Shown: positions 8,558 to 16,541 of the stretch, one piece after another | Layout: every line of letters begins with the position of its first letter | Position numbering within the stretch: the first letter of the stretch is position 1 | Assembly: GCF_011421595.1 (NCBI RefSeq) | Contig: NZ_WTLH01000044.1 | Location: 1 to 34,792, forward strand | Direction of reading: 5' to 3' | From: Streptomyces sp. YIM 98790 | GTDB lineage: Bacteria > Actinomycetota > Actinomycetes > Streptomycetales > Streptomycetaceae | DNA: 34,792 bases | Notes under the pieces: generated by a model | The model's input: the letters and a program-made list of their open reading frames with translations, nothing else | Database searches by the model: none | What the model was told of the DNA's origin: nothing | Made by a program: the position numbers and the translations under genes

Positions 8558-9772
8558 TCAGGCGCCGGGTGCCGGAGCGGTGGCGGCGGCGATCAGCAGC
8601 TCCTTCACCTGGTTGGTGATGTCCCGGCGGTTGGCCACCAGGACCGGATCGGTGTAGCGGCCCTCCGCCGGGTCCGCGTTCTCCGGGGCGAACTCCAGCA
8701 CCGGTGTGTGCAGGTGCCCGCCCGGAAGGCTGCCGCCCAGGCCCAGCCGGTCGCGCAGCAGGGTGGCCCGGTAGGCGACCTCGTTGGACAGATACGCGCC
8801 GCCGCCCCCGGCGCGGGCCGCCGCGCCGGGCTCGCCGCTGGGCCCGTCCGCCCGCATCACCGGCTCCTCCGCCTGCCCGGGGAGCTCCTGCACCGCCGTG
8901 TTGTCCACCACCGGGAAGCGGCCGCTCCCGGCCGCGGCCATCGCCTGGTACGGCAGCGAGGTCACCGTCCACTGCGGGGCCGTGGCCGGGTCGTCCACCG
9001 GGACGGCGCCCGCCGACTCCTCCCCGGCGTTGTCGGTGCCGCCGCCCCGCCAGGCGGCGTTGTACCGCTCCAGATGGAAGGCGCCCGGCTGCCCCTGGCT
9101 GATCGTCAGGAACAGCGCCACCTGCCGGGGGCCGGGCTCCAGATAGGGCCGCAGCGCCCGCTCCACGATCCCGGCGGCGAAGTCCGCCCAGCGCACCGGC
9201 AGCAGCACCGCCGCCACATGCGCGGTACGGCCGTCCGGCAGCCGCATCGCCGCCCCGTCCAGGGCGAGCGCCGCCGCGCCGGAGGGATTGCCGCGCCGGA
9301 TGTCCCGCTCCAGCCGGAACGGATCGAAACCGGTGATCACCAGGCGGAGCCGCTCGTCCCCGGCGGGCAGGTGATTGCCCGTCATCCCGCGGGAGGCGTA
9401 CTCCAGTTCGGTGATCAGGTGCGGGATGTCCGCATCGAACCCGGGCCGCCAGGCGCGCAGGGCGCGGCGCATGGCCAGCCGGGTCCAGTACAGCGGGCGG
9501 TCGTCGCCGTCCGTCTCGCGGAGCTTGCGCACGGCATTGCGCCACAGCACCAGTCCGTGCCGCCGGACGGTGCGCAGCGCCTCCTGCGGGGTGCCGGCAT
9601 TGCCGAGCGCCTTCTCCAGGGACGGCACGGCATCCGCCAGCCCGCCGTGACGCAGGATACGCTGCGGCACGTTTTCCTCCAGCCGCTCTTCTTCCGCGAC
9701 CGCCGACGCCGTGGGGAGCGCCGGGGACGGTCCGCTGTCTGACGGGACTGCCGAGGAGGGTGCGGTGGACAC
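8558..9772 (-). CDS. Pyroglutamyl-peptidase-I-like protein with Ser at the catalytic Cys position
   Basis: A 404-aa protein whose second half resembles peptidase family C15: TGFDPF (147-152) with NPSG, a LPVRW strand, TISQGQ followed by LERYN (Glu about 235), and GGHLHTP (His about 355), equivalent to the family's catalytic His. Where pyroglutamyl peptidases have the nucleophile in (F/V)CN, this protein has YLSNE with Ser at about 329. The first 140 residues are an extra helical region not found in the roughly 215-aa bacterial enzymes. The start is GTG at 9772; an in-frame TGA lies about 45 bp upstream, so extension is limited. PALPTASA near the N-terminus looks like the end of a signal peptide whose hydrophobic core is missing. 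Activity is therefore uncertain. It converges on the GH51 gene with a 25-bp gap. Confidence 0.7.
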   Translation of the reverse strand: MSTAPSSAVPSDSGPSPALPTASAVAEEERLEENVPQRILRHGGLADAVPSLEKALGNAGTPQEALRTVRRHGLVLWRNAVRKLRETDGDDRPLYWTRLAMRRALRAWRPGFDADIPHLITELEYASRGMTGNHLPAGDERLRLVITGFDPFRLERDIRRGNPSGAAALALDGAAMRLPDGRTAHVAAVLLPVRWADFAAGIVERALRPYLEPGPRQVALFLTISQGQPGAFHLERYNAAWRGGGTDNAGEESAGAVPVDDPATAPQWTVTSLPYQAMAAAGSGRFPVVDNTAVQELPGQAEEPVMRADGPSGEPGAAARAGGGGAYLSNEVAYRATLLRDRLGLGGSLPGGHLHTPVLEFAPENADPAEGRYTDPVLVANRRDITNQVKELLIAAATAPAPGA

Positions 9773-10033
9773 GGGTGCTCCGGTGGTGCGGGGACTGGGG
9801 TGCGCTCAGAGCTACCAGGCACACGCCGGAGGCGGAAGCGCCAACGCATTTCCGGAAGGTCTCGTTCCGGCGACATTCCCGCATGCTCCCGGACGCTCCC
9901 CGCATCCTCACGCAGAGAACTCAAGCGGCTGCTCGCTGTGACAAATCGGGTACTGTCGCCTCATTGCGGGTTTCGCGGCCGATGACATGGGCACGCGAAT
10001 CGGTGCAACCCTACCGAAAAGGACAAAACCACT

Positions 10034-10306
10034 ATGGGTATTCTCGCGTGGATTCTGCTGGGCCTGCTGGCCGGCCTGATCGCCAAGGCCCTGATGCCCG
10101 GGCGCCAGCCCGGCGGGATCATCGTCACCACCCTGCTCGGTATCGGCGGCGCCCTGCTCGGCGGCTGGCTGGGCAAGGTCATCTTCGGGGTGGAATCGGT
10201 CGACGGCTTCTTCGAACTGTCCACCTGGGTTGCCGCTGTCGTCGGAGCGGTGATCATCCTCTTCCTCTACCAGCTCTTCACCGGCCGTCGAGGCTCCCGC
10301 GCATAG
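10034..10306 (+). CDS. GlsB/YeaQ/YmgE family small membrane protein
   Basis: A 90-aa protein of the transglycosylase-associated (Tag/GlsB) family. Three hydrophobic helices are visible: GILAWILLGLLAGLIA, IIVTTLLGIGGALLGGWLG and VAAVVGAVIILFLYQL. The family loop MPGRQPGG follows the first helix. These proteins are small stress-associated membrane proteins of unclear biochemical role; despite the old name they are not transglycosylases. The ATG at 10034 is preceded by AAAAGGA. A very strong hairpin terminator follows 27 bp after the stop, so the gene is probably transcribed alone. Confidence 0.9.
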   Translation: MGILAWILLGLLAGLIAKALMPGRQPGGIIVTTLLGIGGALLGGWLGKVIFGVESVDGFFELSTWVAAVVGAVIILFLYQLFTGRRGSRA

Positions 10307-10754
10307 CCGCCGCACACCGCTCCCCGGCACCCCCAGGAGACCGGCCACGCCCACCGGCGTGGCCGGTCTCCTGGCGTTGCCGTGCCCGGGCGGCCCCCGC
10401 CCGCTGCCGGGAGCGGGACATCGCGGGGAGCGCCGTGCGTGGCCGGATGCCGCCCGTCCTTCGCCGGTCCGCGGCGATTGCCGTGCGCACAGCGGGTTCC
10501 GTGAGGCTGCGGGTGCGCACCCCGGCCCTGCGCGGGGCCCGCGACGGTCGTGCGCCCGGGCGCCGCCCGGGGCGAAGTGACCTGCCGGGAAGGCCTTCTG
10601 GTCAATTACCGGAGATTGCCGCACAGGGACCATGCGGATCGGGTGCGACCCGATAGCGTCGGCGAGCGCGAACATCTGTCCCCCTCGGTAAGGCAGTTGG
10701 CGCTCCCCAAGGCCGTGCGCGAAAAGCCGGGCGCACCCGTCCCGGAGGAGTTCT
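10307..10754. other. Intergenic region, 448 bp
   Basis: Apart from the terminator at 10333-10374 I find no convincing gene. The open frames on both strands here are rich in Arg, Pro and Gly and lack a good ribosome site. A 17-bp dyad, ATCGGGT-GCG-ACCCGAT (10638-10654), lies about 100 bp before the phospholipase start and could be an operator for it. Confidence 0.5.
10333..10374 (+). terminator. Strong hairpin terminator
   Basis: A perfect 19-bp inverted repeat (10333-10351 with 10356-10374; arm begins CCAGGAGACCGG) encloses a 4-nt loop (CACC). It follows the small membrane protein gene. It has no clear T-tract. Confidence 0.85.
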
Positions 10755-11210
10755 GTGGTCCCCAAAACCGTGAAGGGCGCGGCAGCCGGAGGCATCGCCG
10801 TGGCCATCGTCTTCGTCGTGACCCTGTCGGCGGACGCCGCACCCTCGGACAAGCCGCAGATCCTGGCCGGCTTCACACAGAGCGGCGAGGCGAGTTACCG
10901 GGCCTGGGCGGACGCCGACGCCGACCGCGGCGCCTGGAGCGCGTACGAGTTCGACTGGAGCACCGACTACTGCAGCAAATCGGCTGACAACCCGCTCGGC
11001 TTCCCGTTCAAGAAGGCGTGCCAGCGGCACGACTTCGGCTATCGCAACTTCAAGGAACTCGGCACCTTCGAGGACCACAAGAAGCGGTTGGACGACGCCT
11101 TCCACGCCGATCTGAAGCGGATCTGCAACCGCTACGGCACCTTCCGCAGGTCCACCTGCCGCACCATCGCCTGGACGTACTACCGGGCCGTGAAAACCCT
11201 CGGCGACTGA
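10755..11210 (+). CDS. Secreted prokaryotic phospholipase A2
   Basis: A 151-aa secreted lipase that cleaves the sn-2 acyl bond of phospholipids with Ca2+. A signal peptide (hydrophobic core about residues 8-25, ending ADAAP) precedes a mature domain of about 122 residues. YEFDWSTDYC and the catalytic dyad CQRHDFGYRN (His 92, Asp 93) match the Streptomyces PLA2 group closely, as do the C-terminal AWTYYRAVK and four cysteines (73, 89, 124, 135), enough for the two known disulfides. Asp 71 matches the calcium ligand next to the first Cys. The start is GTG at 10755 behind GGAGGAG. It is probably monocistronic; a dyad at 10638-10654 may regulate it. Confidence 0.95.
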   Translation: MVPKTVKGAAAGGIAVAIVFVVTLSADAAPSDKPQILAGFTQSGEASYRAWADADADRGAWSAYEFDWSTDYCSKSADNPLGFPFKKACQRHDFGYRNFKELGTFEDHKKRLDDAFHADLKRICNRYGTFRRSTCRTIAWTYYRAVKTLGD

Positions 11211-11386
11211 TCCGCGGCCCGTCCCTCCCCGGTCCGCGCACAGGACGATGCCGCGGCGGTGACGGCTTGCCTGCGGCGAGTCCCGGATTGTGACGCGGCT
11301 GAGACGGGCGGGTATGGCTCGATGTCGGTGCGGCTCGGTAGCGTGCGTGACGTCCGCATCTTTTTCGTATCGCCGTGGAGTTGGTC

Positions 11387-12079
11387 GTGAGTCGTCGTCT
11401 GGTGCGTAGGGGTCGGGTTCGCGTCGCCGTGGCGGGCGCGGTGAGCGCCGTGCTGCTGCTCGGCGGATGCTCCGGGGACGGGAACGGCGGGGACGACGAG
11501 ATCGCCGCGGACAGCGACAACGGGCGGTCCGAGAGCCCGCAGCCGGATGAGACGGAGGAGCCCGCCGAGTCCCCCGCACCGGCGGAGGACACCGTCGAGC
11601 GCCCGGACATCCAGGTCGCGGACTTCCTGACGCTGGAGTTCGAGGAGGCCGAGACGGGTGATCCCGTGGCGGACGCGGTCCTGGCGGACACCCAGGGACA
11701 GATCGAGGCCACCTACGAAGTGCTCACCACGCACGATCAGGAGAACTCCAGCATCGGCTTCTACAACAAGGGGCAGGCACTCATCGGCGAGATGGACTTC
11801 ATCGAGTCCGCCATCGATCAGAACGCCACATCGGGCGGTGTGATGCGTTTCTACCGCTGGGATGTCGAGCTGGCGGAGGGTGGAGCTTCCGCGACGGTCT
11901 CCTACTGCCGTGATTTCACGGAGGTCTACGACATGGACATCGACACCCGGGAGATCATCCAGGAGGCCGATCCCGACGCCCTGCCCACTCGCTACCTGAC
12001 CAGGGTCGAGAAGAACGGATCGGGGGTTTGGCAGACAGTGGAGCTGCAACCGGAGCGGAAGTCGGAGCAATGCCGGTGA
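11387..12079 (+). CDS. Lipoprotein of unknown function
   Basis: A 230-aa protein with a basic N-terminus, a hydrophobic segment and a lipobox LLGGC (lipidated Cys about 28), then an acidic low-complexity linker of about 50 residues rich in Asp, Glu, Ser and Pro. The C-terminal domain (from about residue 70) includes ADFLTLEFEEAETGDPVADAV and VSYCRDFTE; it looks like a small alpha+beta fold, possibly of the NTF2 or SnoaL type, but I cannot assign it. I chose GTG at 11387 because GGAG sits 6 bp before it; a GTG at 11375 has no site. The next gene overlaps by 10 bp, so the two products probably work together outside the cell. Confidence 0.75.
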   Translation: MSRRLVRRGRVRVAVAGAVSAVLLLGGCSGDGNGGDDEIAADSDNGRSESPQPDETEEPAESPAPAEDTVERPDIQVADFLTLEFEEAETGDPVADAVLADTQGQIEATYEVLTTHDQENSSIGFYNKGQALIGEMDFIESAIDQNATSGGVMRFYRWDVELAEGGASATVSYCRDFTEVYDMDIDTREIIQEADPDALPTRYLTRVEKNGSGVWQTVELQPERKSEQCR

Positions 12080-13098
12080 CGGGTGCGCGAAGGGCACTTG
12101 CTGTCGCCGGCGCGCTCGTCCTGGCCTTCTCCCTGCCGTCGCACGCCTGGGCCGACCTGCGTGACGGAGGGGACAGCGACACGTCCGGGGATTCGGACGG
12201 GGACGGGGACATCGGCGCGGGGGCGCAGGTGCGGATCAGGTTCACGCCGGAGGCCACCAGTCCGGAGGGGGCCCTGACCAGCAGCGTGTGGAGACCGCCG
12301 GCCTGTTACTACGCGCCGCTGCGCACGCCGGAGGAGATGGAGGCGTACTGGGCGGACATGCTGGCGCAATTCCACACCCCGCCCTGGCCGCCGGAGGACG
12401 TGCAGTCGATCCGGGACTCGCATGAGCGGTTCCTGGAGGAATACCCGGACTACAACCTGGAACAGCAGGGGGACGGAGCGTTCTGGGGGGTGGTGCGCAA
12501 TGACGACTACCCCCTGGAGGAGCAGCTGAAGTGCGAGTACCGCACCTTCTGGGTGGACTTCGAGGATCCGCCGCCGGTGGAGCCGTTCGTGGTGGACACC
12601 CAGGTGCTGGCGGAGCTGGCCTGGGAGCAGACCCGGGTGCCGGACACCGAACTGTCGCTCAACCCCGATGTGGGTGAGCAGAAGGTCAATCTGCCGATGT
12701 GGGTCTGGCTGGACGGAGCCCGGTTCGCCCCGGTGACGGTGCGGGCGGAGCTGCCGGACTACGGCATCTGGTCGGAGACCACCGCCACCCCGGTGAGCCT
12801 GCGGCTGGAGCCGGGTACCGAGGACGCCGTCCTCTACCCCTCGGACGGGGTCTGCGAGATCGGTTCGGACGGGCGGATCGGCGAGCCGTACACCGCCGGG
12901 CGGGCCGGTGAGGACCCGCCGTGCGGGGTGCGCTATCTGCGGGCCACCCACGACGGCGGCAGCTACCCCCTCCAGGCCACCCTCACCTGGGAGGTGACCT
13001 GGCAGGACTACACGGGCAACACCGGAGACCTGCCCGACGGCAACGTGGACGACACCGTCGAGGTGACCGTCCAGGAGATTCAGACCATCGTCAGGTGA
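12070..13098 (+). CDS. Secreted protein of unknown function, paired with the lipoprotein
   Basis: A 342-aa protein. A Sec signal peptide (ALAVAGALVLAFSLPSHAWA, cleavage about residue 29) is followed by an Asp/Gly/Ser spacer and a domain of about 280 residues with four cysteines (in PPACYY, LKCEY, GVCEIG and PPCGVR), which could form two disulfides. The C-terminal third is beta-rich (QATLTWEVTWQDYTG). I recognise no catalytic motif. The ATG at 12070 has GGAG 3 bp upstream and overlaps the end of the lipoprotein gene, so translation is probably coupled. The stop overlaps by 8 bp with that of the convergent U32-like gene. Confidence 0.75.
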   Translation: MPVTGARRALAVAGALVLAFSLPSHAWADLRDGGDSDTSGDSDGDGDIGAGAQVRIRFTPEATSPEGALTSSVWRPPACYYAPLRTPEEMEAYWADMLAQFHTPPWPPEDVQSIRDSHERFLEEYPDYNLEQQGDGAFWGVVRNDDYPLEEQLKCEYRTFWVDFEDPPPVEPFVVDTQVLAELAWEQTRVPDTELSLNPDVGEQKVNLPMWVWLDGARFAPVTVRAELPDYGIWSETTATPVSLRLEPGTEDAVLYPSDGVCEIGSDGRIGEPYTAGRAGEDPPCGVRYLRATHDGGSYPLQATLTWEVTWQDYTGNTGDLPDGNVDDTVEVTVQEIQTIVR

Positions 13099-14125
13099 CG
13101 GGCGGCTGCTGTCCCGGGCCCGGGCCCGGGCCCGGGCCCGCGACCGGGCCGGGGGCGGGAGCGGGGACGGGGAAGCGGGCCAGCGGTCCGGGCAGCCGGG
13201 CGCCCGGGGGAGACATGGCCCCGGCCGCACCGGCGTCCAGCCGGGCCAGCAGGTCCAGGGCCAGCCGCCCGCGGCGGACCCGTTCGCGGGCGGCGGCCAG
13301 TGCCGTCTCCCGCATGTGCCGCCCGTACGGGTAGATCCCCGGGGCCTTGCTCAGCCCGAACTTCAGATAGACCGGGGAGCCGCGGCGGACGAGGCCGGCC
13401 ACCTCGTGCATCCGCACATAGCCGCCGAGGTCGTCCGGGGCCTCCAGGTAGAAGTCCAGCGGCACCCGGGTGACCCGCCGGATCTCGGTGAGGTGCTGGA
13501 GCGTCAGGTCCGAGGGGATGTTGACCGAGTCGGCGCCGAGCTGCTCGTGCACCGCGACCGAGGCCGGGTTCACCGGGCCGATCAGGGCGGACACCTTGAG
13601 GGTGGTGTCGGCCGGGAGGGTGCCTGCGGCCCGCAGCCGGTGCAGGGTCCACAGCACGCCCTCGTCCGCCACCAGCAGACAGCGCACCCCGAGCTCGGCG
13701 GCCCGCAGCGCGTCCTCGACGCATCCGGCCAGGGCGTCGTTGCCGCGCGCCCGCGGTCCCGCCCCGCCGGAGGAGGTACGCGTGGCCGCGCCGATGTCCC
13801 AGGTGCCGCGCGGGCCGGTGAACAGGCACAGTTCGACGCCCGCCGCGGCACACGCCTCGGCCATCTCGGTGATCTCGGTGTCGGTCAGCATCCACACCCC
13901 GCTGCCCTGGCTGATGCGGTGCACCGGCACCTCCAGCTCGGCCGCCTCCTTCAGCACCGCGGTCAGGATCTCGGGGTTCTCGGTGGACGGTATCTCGGTG
14001 CGCCAGCGGCCCCCGTCCGGGAAGGCGTGCGGGGAGGCGTCGGTCTCGTGGACGGCAGGGAGGGCGTGGCCGAGGGACGCCAGCGCGGCGTCTCCGGGAC
14101 GGCGGGGTGAGGCGGCGGCGGACAC
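13091..14125 (-). CDS. U32-like peptidase family TIM-barrel protein
   Basis: A 344-aa protein. RTEIPSTENPEILTAVLKEA, VHRISQGSGVWMLTDTEI, ELCLFTGPRGTWDIGA and FYLEAPDDLGGYVRMHE resemble proteins annotated as U32 family peptidases in actinomycetes. The alternating strands and helices fit a TIM barrel, more like an aldolase or sugar-acid enzyme than a classical protease. I see no U32 cysteine signature, so peptidase activity is doubtful. The start is GTG at 14125 after AAGGAG. It is the last gene of the dehydratase-dehydrogenase group, 105 bp after the dehydrogenase. The C-terminus ends in a Pro-Gly repeat encoded by GGGCCC tandem repeats (13112-13140). Confidence 0.65.
   Translation of the reverse strand: MSAAASPRRPGDAALASLGHALPAVHETDASPHAFPDGGRWRTEIPSTENPEILTAVLKEAAELEVPVHRISQGSGVWMLTDTEITEMAEACAAAGVELCLFTGPRGTWDIGAATRTSSGGAGPRARGNDALAGCVEDALRAAELGVRCLLVADEGVLWTLHRLRAAGTLPADTTLKVSALIGPVNPASVAVHEQLGADSVNIPSDLTLQHLTEIRRVTRVPLDFYLEAPDDLGGYVRMHEVAGLVRRGSPVYLKFGLSKAPGIYPYGRHMRETALAAARERVRRGRLALDLLARLDAGAAGAMSPPGARLPGPLARFPVPAPAPGPVAGPGPGPGPGQQPPVT
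13112..13140. repeat. Short tandem repeat GGGCCC
   Basis: About 4.5 head-to-tail copies of CGGGCC inside the 3' end of the U32-like gene encode a Pro-Gly tail. The copy number is likely to vary between strains and the stretch could be a site of sequencing error. Confidence 0.85.
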
Positions 14126-14135
14126 GGTGCTCCTT

Positions 14136-14165
14136 GCTGGTGGTTGTCTCGCTGGTGGTTGTCTC
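14136..14165. repeat. Tandem 15-bp duplication before the U32-like gene
   Basis: GCTGGTGGTTGTCTC occurs twice without interruption (14136-14150, 14151-14165). The first copy overlaps the edge of the AAGGAG site of the U32-like gene, so the duplication lies in its 5' leader. Confidence 0.9.
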
Positions 14166-14230
14166 GGACGGGCACGTTCGGCTGCTGCTGCGGCCCGCCG
14201 GGGCGGGCGAGCGGCGGCCGGGGCGGGCGG

Positions 14231-15343
14231 CTAGGGCTGGAGGAGGACTTTCCCGACCTCGGGATCGCCGCTTCCGACCAGTGTGACGGCGGTCTCGAAG
14301 CCGGTCAGCGGCAGACGGTGGGTGACCAGCGGGCCCGGGGCGAGCAGACCGGCCGCGAAGGCCCGCACCGCGTAGGACCAGGCGGCGGAGGGCGCGCCGA
14401 AGACGGTGGCCACGGAGAGCTGCCGCAGGGTCAGCAGACCCGGGTCCAGCCCGGTCGCCCCGGGCGCGGCGATGCCGGCCAGCACCACCCGGCCGCCGCG
14501 CCGCGCCAGCGCGCAGGCGTCGGCGGCGGAGGAGCGGGCGCCGGCGGTCTCCACCACCAGGTCGTAGCCGGCGGCCGGACCCGACCCGGCCGCCGCCTCA
14601 CCGGGCACGGCGGTACGGGTGGCGCCCAGTTCGGCGGCCAGCCGCCGGGGGCGTTCGCGCGGGTCGACGGCCAGCAGTTCGGACGGCGAGGAGGCGGTCA
14701 GCAGCTGGACGGCCAGCAGGCCCAGCGTGCCGGCGCCCACCACGGCGATCCGGTCGCCGGGCACCGGTTTCCCGGTCAGCAGCGCGGCGGCCACCACGGC
14801 GGCCGGTTCCAGCAGGGCCGCGGAGGTCAGGTCGGCGTCGTCCGGCAGCGGGTGCAGCAGCCGGGCGGGCAGGATCAGGTGGTCGGCGAACGCGCCCGGC
14901 CGGGTGAAGCCGGTCTCCTGGTAGGGGGCGGAGCACAGGGTGGTCTCGCCGGAGCGGCAGCGGTCGCAGGACTGGCAGTTGCGGAAGCCCTCGCCCACGG
15001 TCTTGCGGCCGGTCAGCGCCGGGTCCACGCCGGGGCCGGTGGCCTCGACCGTGCCGGACCATTCGTGCCCCGGCACCACCGGGTAGCGCACGAAGCCCTC
15101 GGCCCGGGTGCCGTCCCAGATCTCCCGGTCGCTGGCGCAGATGCCGGCGGTGTGCACCGCCACCCGTACCTCGCCGGGGCCCGGTTCGGGCGGTTCGGGG
15201 CGGGTGAGCAGCCGGTGGCGGCCCGGGCGTTCGACCAGAACGGAGCGGGAGCCGGTGCGCGCTGCGCCGTGGTCTCCGGCGTGGTCTCCGGCGCGGTCTC
15301 CGGTGCGGTCTCCGGCAGGCGGGCCGGCGGCGCGTGCGCTCAT
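14231..15343 (-). CDS. Zinc-dependent alcohol/polyol dehydrogenase (MDR family)
   Basis: A 370-aa NAD(P)-linked dehydrogenase. Catalytic zinc ligands: Cys 69 in GICASD and His 93/Glu 94 in GHEW. Structural zinc: Cys 123, 126, 129 and 137 with the classical 3-3-8 spacing. Rossmann loop: GAGTLG (203-208). Family members oxidise sugars, polyols, sugar acids or threonine. Pairing with an enolase-superfamily dehydratase points to a sugar or sugar acid, but the substrate cannot be read. The ATG at 15343 overlaps the stop of the dehydratase gene (ATGA). The first 30 residues are an unusual leader, including GDRTGDRAGDHAGDH, encoded by a 12-bp tandem repeat; the true enzyme starts around SVLVERPGRH. 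Confidence 0.88.
   Translation of the reverse strand: MSARAAGPPAGDRTGDRAGDHAGDHGAARTGSRSVLVERPGRHRLLTRPEPPEPGPGEVRVAVHTAGICASDREIWDGTRAEGFVRYPVVPGHEWSGTVEATGPGVDPALTGRKTVGEGFRNCQSCDRCRSGETTLCSAPYQETGFTRPGAFADHLILPARLLHPLPDDADLTSAALLEPAAVVAAALLTGKPVPGDRIAVVGAGTLGLLAVQLLTASSPSELLAVDPRERPRRLAAELGATRTAVPGEAAAGSGPAAGYDLVVETAGARSSAADACALARRGGRVVLAGIAAPGATGLDPGLLTLRQLSVATVFGAPSAAWSYAVRAFAAGLLAPGPLVTHRLPLTGFETAVTLVGSGDPEVGKVLLQP
15269..15316. repeat. Four tandem 12-bp repeats in the dehydrogenase leader
   Basis: Four contiguous units of G(T/C)GGTCTCCGG(C/T) are found at 15269-15280, 15281-15292, 15293-15304 and 15305-15316. They encode the repeated Gly-Asp-(Arg/His)-(Ala/Thr) in the N-terminal leader of the dehydrogenase. 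Confidence 0.92.
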
Positions 15344-16521
15344 CGGCGGGCGCGGCCGGAGCCGCCGTCGCGCTTGTGCCAGTCCTCGGCCCACAGGTCG
15401 AAGTGCGCCTGCTGCTGCGGGAACCCGGCCGCGGCGTCGGTGTCCAGCTCGACGCCCAGCCCGGGGCCGTCGGGCAGCGTGAACCAGCCGTCGACGACCT
15501 CCGGGGCGCCCTTGACCACCCGTTTGATCTCGGCGTCGGCGAAGTCGTTGAAGTGTTCCAGGATCGTGAAGTTGGGGGTGCAGCCGGCCAGGTGCAGGCT
15601 CGCGGCGGTGAGCACGGAGCCGCCGACGTTGTGCGGGGCCATCAGCACGTAGTGGGTCTCGGCGGTGGCGGCCAGCTTCCGCATCTCGCCGATGCCGCCG
15701 ATGTGGCCGAGGTCCGGCTGGATGATGTCGGCCGCCTGCGACTCGAACAGCTCGCGGAACTCGATCCGGTCGTGGATGCGCTCCCCGGTGGCGATCGGCA
15801 GGCTGGTACGGGCGGCCACCTTGGCCAGCGCCTTGAGGTTCTCCGGCGGCACCGGCTCCTCCAGCCAGGCGGGCCGGAACCGCTCCAGCTCGCCGGCCAG
15901 CCGCACGGCGGTGGCGGGGGAGAAGCGGCCGTGCATCTCCAGCAGCAGCTCGCAGTCGTCACCGATGGCGTCCCGGACGGCCTCCACCAGGGAGAGGGAG
16001 CGCAGCGTCTCGGCGTGGCCGAGCTCGAAGCTGCCGGTGCCGAACGGGTCCAGCTTCAGGGCCCGGTAGCCGCGCTCCACCACGGTGCGGGCGGCGGCGT
16101 GGAAGGCTTCGGGGGTGCGCTCCACGGTGTACCAGCCGTTGGCGTAGGCCTTCACCCGGCGGCCGTTCTCCGAGGTGTCGGCCAGCCCGCCGAGCAGCTG
16201 CCAGACGGGGACCCCCAGCGCCTTGCCCTTGATGTCCCAGCAGGCCTGTTCCACGCAGGCGATGCCGGACATCACGATCTCCCCGGCGCGGCCGTAGTCG
16301 CCGTACTTCATGCGCCGCACCAGGTCCTCGACGGCGAACGGGTCGGAGCCGGCGATGTGGTTGGTCTCGGCTTCGCGCAGGTAGCCCAGCAGCGCGTCGG
16401 TACGGCCCAGCATCCGGGTCTCGCCGACCCCGGTCAGGCCCTCGTCGGTGTGCACCTGGACGTAGGTGAGGTTGCGCCATGGGGTGCCGACGACATGCGT
16501 GCTGATTCCGGTGATGCGCAC
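15340..16521 (-). CDS. Enolase-superfamily sugar acid dehydratase (mandelate racemase/galactonate dehydratase type)
   Basis: A 393-aa protein with the N-terminal capping domain and TIM barrel of the mandelate racemase/muconate lactonizing enzyme family. Active-site residues: Lys 156 in KLDPFG; Glu 195 and His 197 in LEMHGRF; Glu 221 in EEPVPPEN; Glu 247 in ATGERI; His 297 in APHN; Glu 322 in LEHF. The spacings (26, 26, 50, 25) match D-galactonate dehydratase as I recall it, except that Glu replaces the first Asp ligand. It would abstract the proton alpha to a carboxylate and eliminate water from a sugar acid; the actual acid is unknown. It heads an operon with a zinc dehydrogenase (ATGA overlap) and a U32-like protein. 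Its promoter region carries the same TTCGAA motif as the arabinose uptake and GH51 genes. Confidence 0.9.
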   Translation of the reverse strand: MRITGISTHVVGTPWRNLTYVQVHTDEGLTGVGETRMLGRTDALLGYLREAETNHIAGSDPFAVEDLVRRMKYGDYGRAGEIVMSGIACVEQACWDIKGKALGVPVWQLLGGLADTSENGRRVKAYANGWYTVERTPEAFHAAARTVVERGYRALKLDPFGTGSFELGHAETLRSLSLVEAVRDAIGDDCELLLEMHGRFSPATAVRLAGELERFRPAWLEEPVPPENLKALAKVAARTSLPIATGERIHDRIEFRELFESQAADIIQPDLGHIGGIGEMRKLAATAETHYVLMAPHNVGGSVLTAASLHLAGCTPNFTILEHFNDFADAEIKRVVKGAPEVVDGWFTLPDGPGLGVELDTDAAAGFPQQQAHFDLWAEDWHKRDGGSGRARR

Positions 16522-16541
16522 GGGACCTGCCCGCCCCTTCG

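Noticed and set aside
10267..10605. Minus-strand frame in the gap before the phospholipase gene
   Set aside because: Arg/Pro/Gly-rich, no ribosome site, and it crosses the strong terminator hairpin.
13112..13140. CRISPR-like or satellite repeat
   Set aside because: The 6-bp units without spacers are simple coding repeats.
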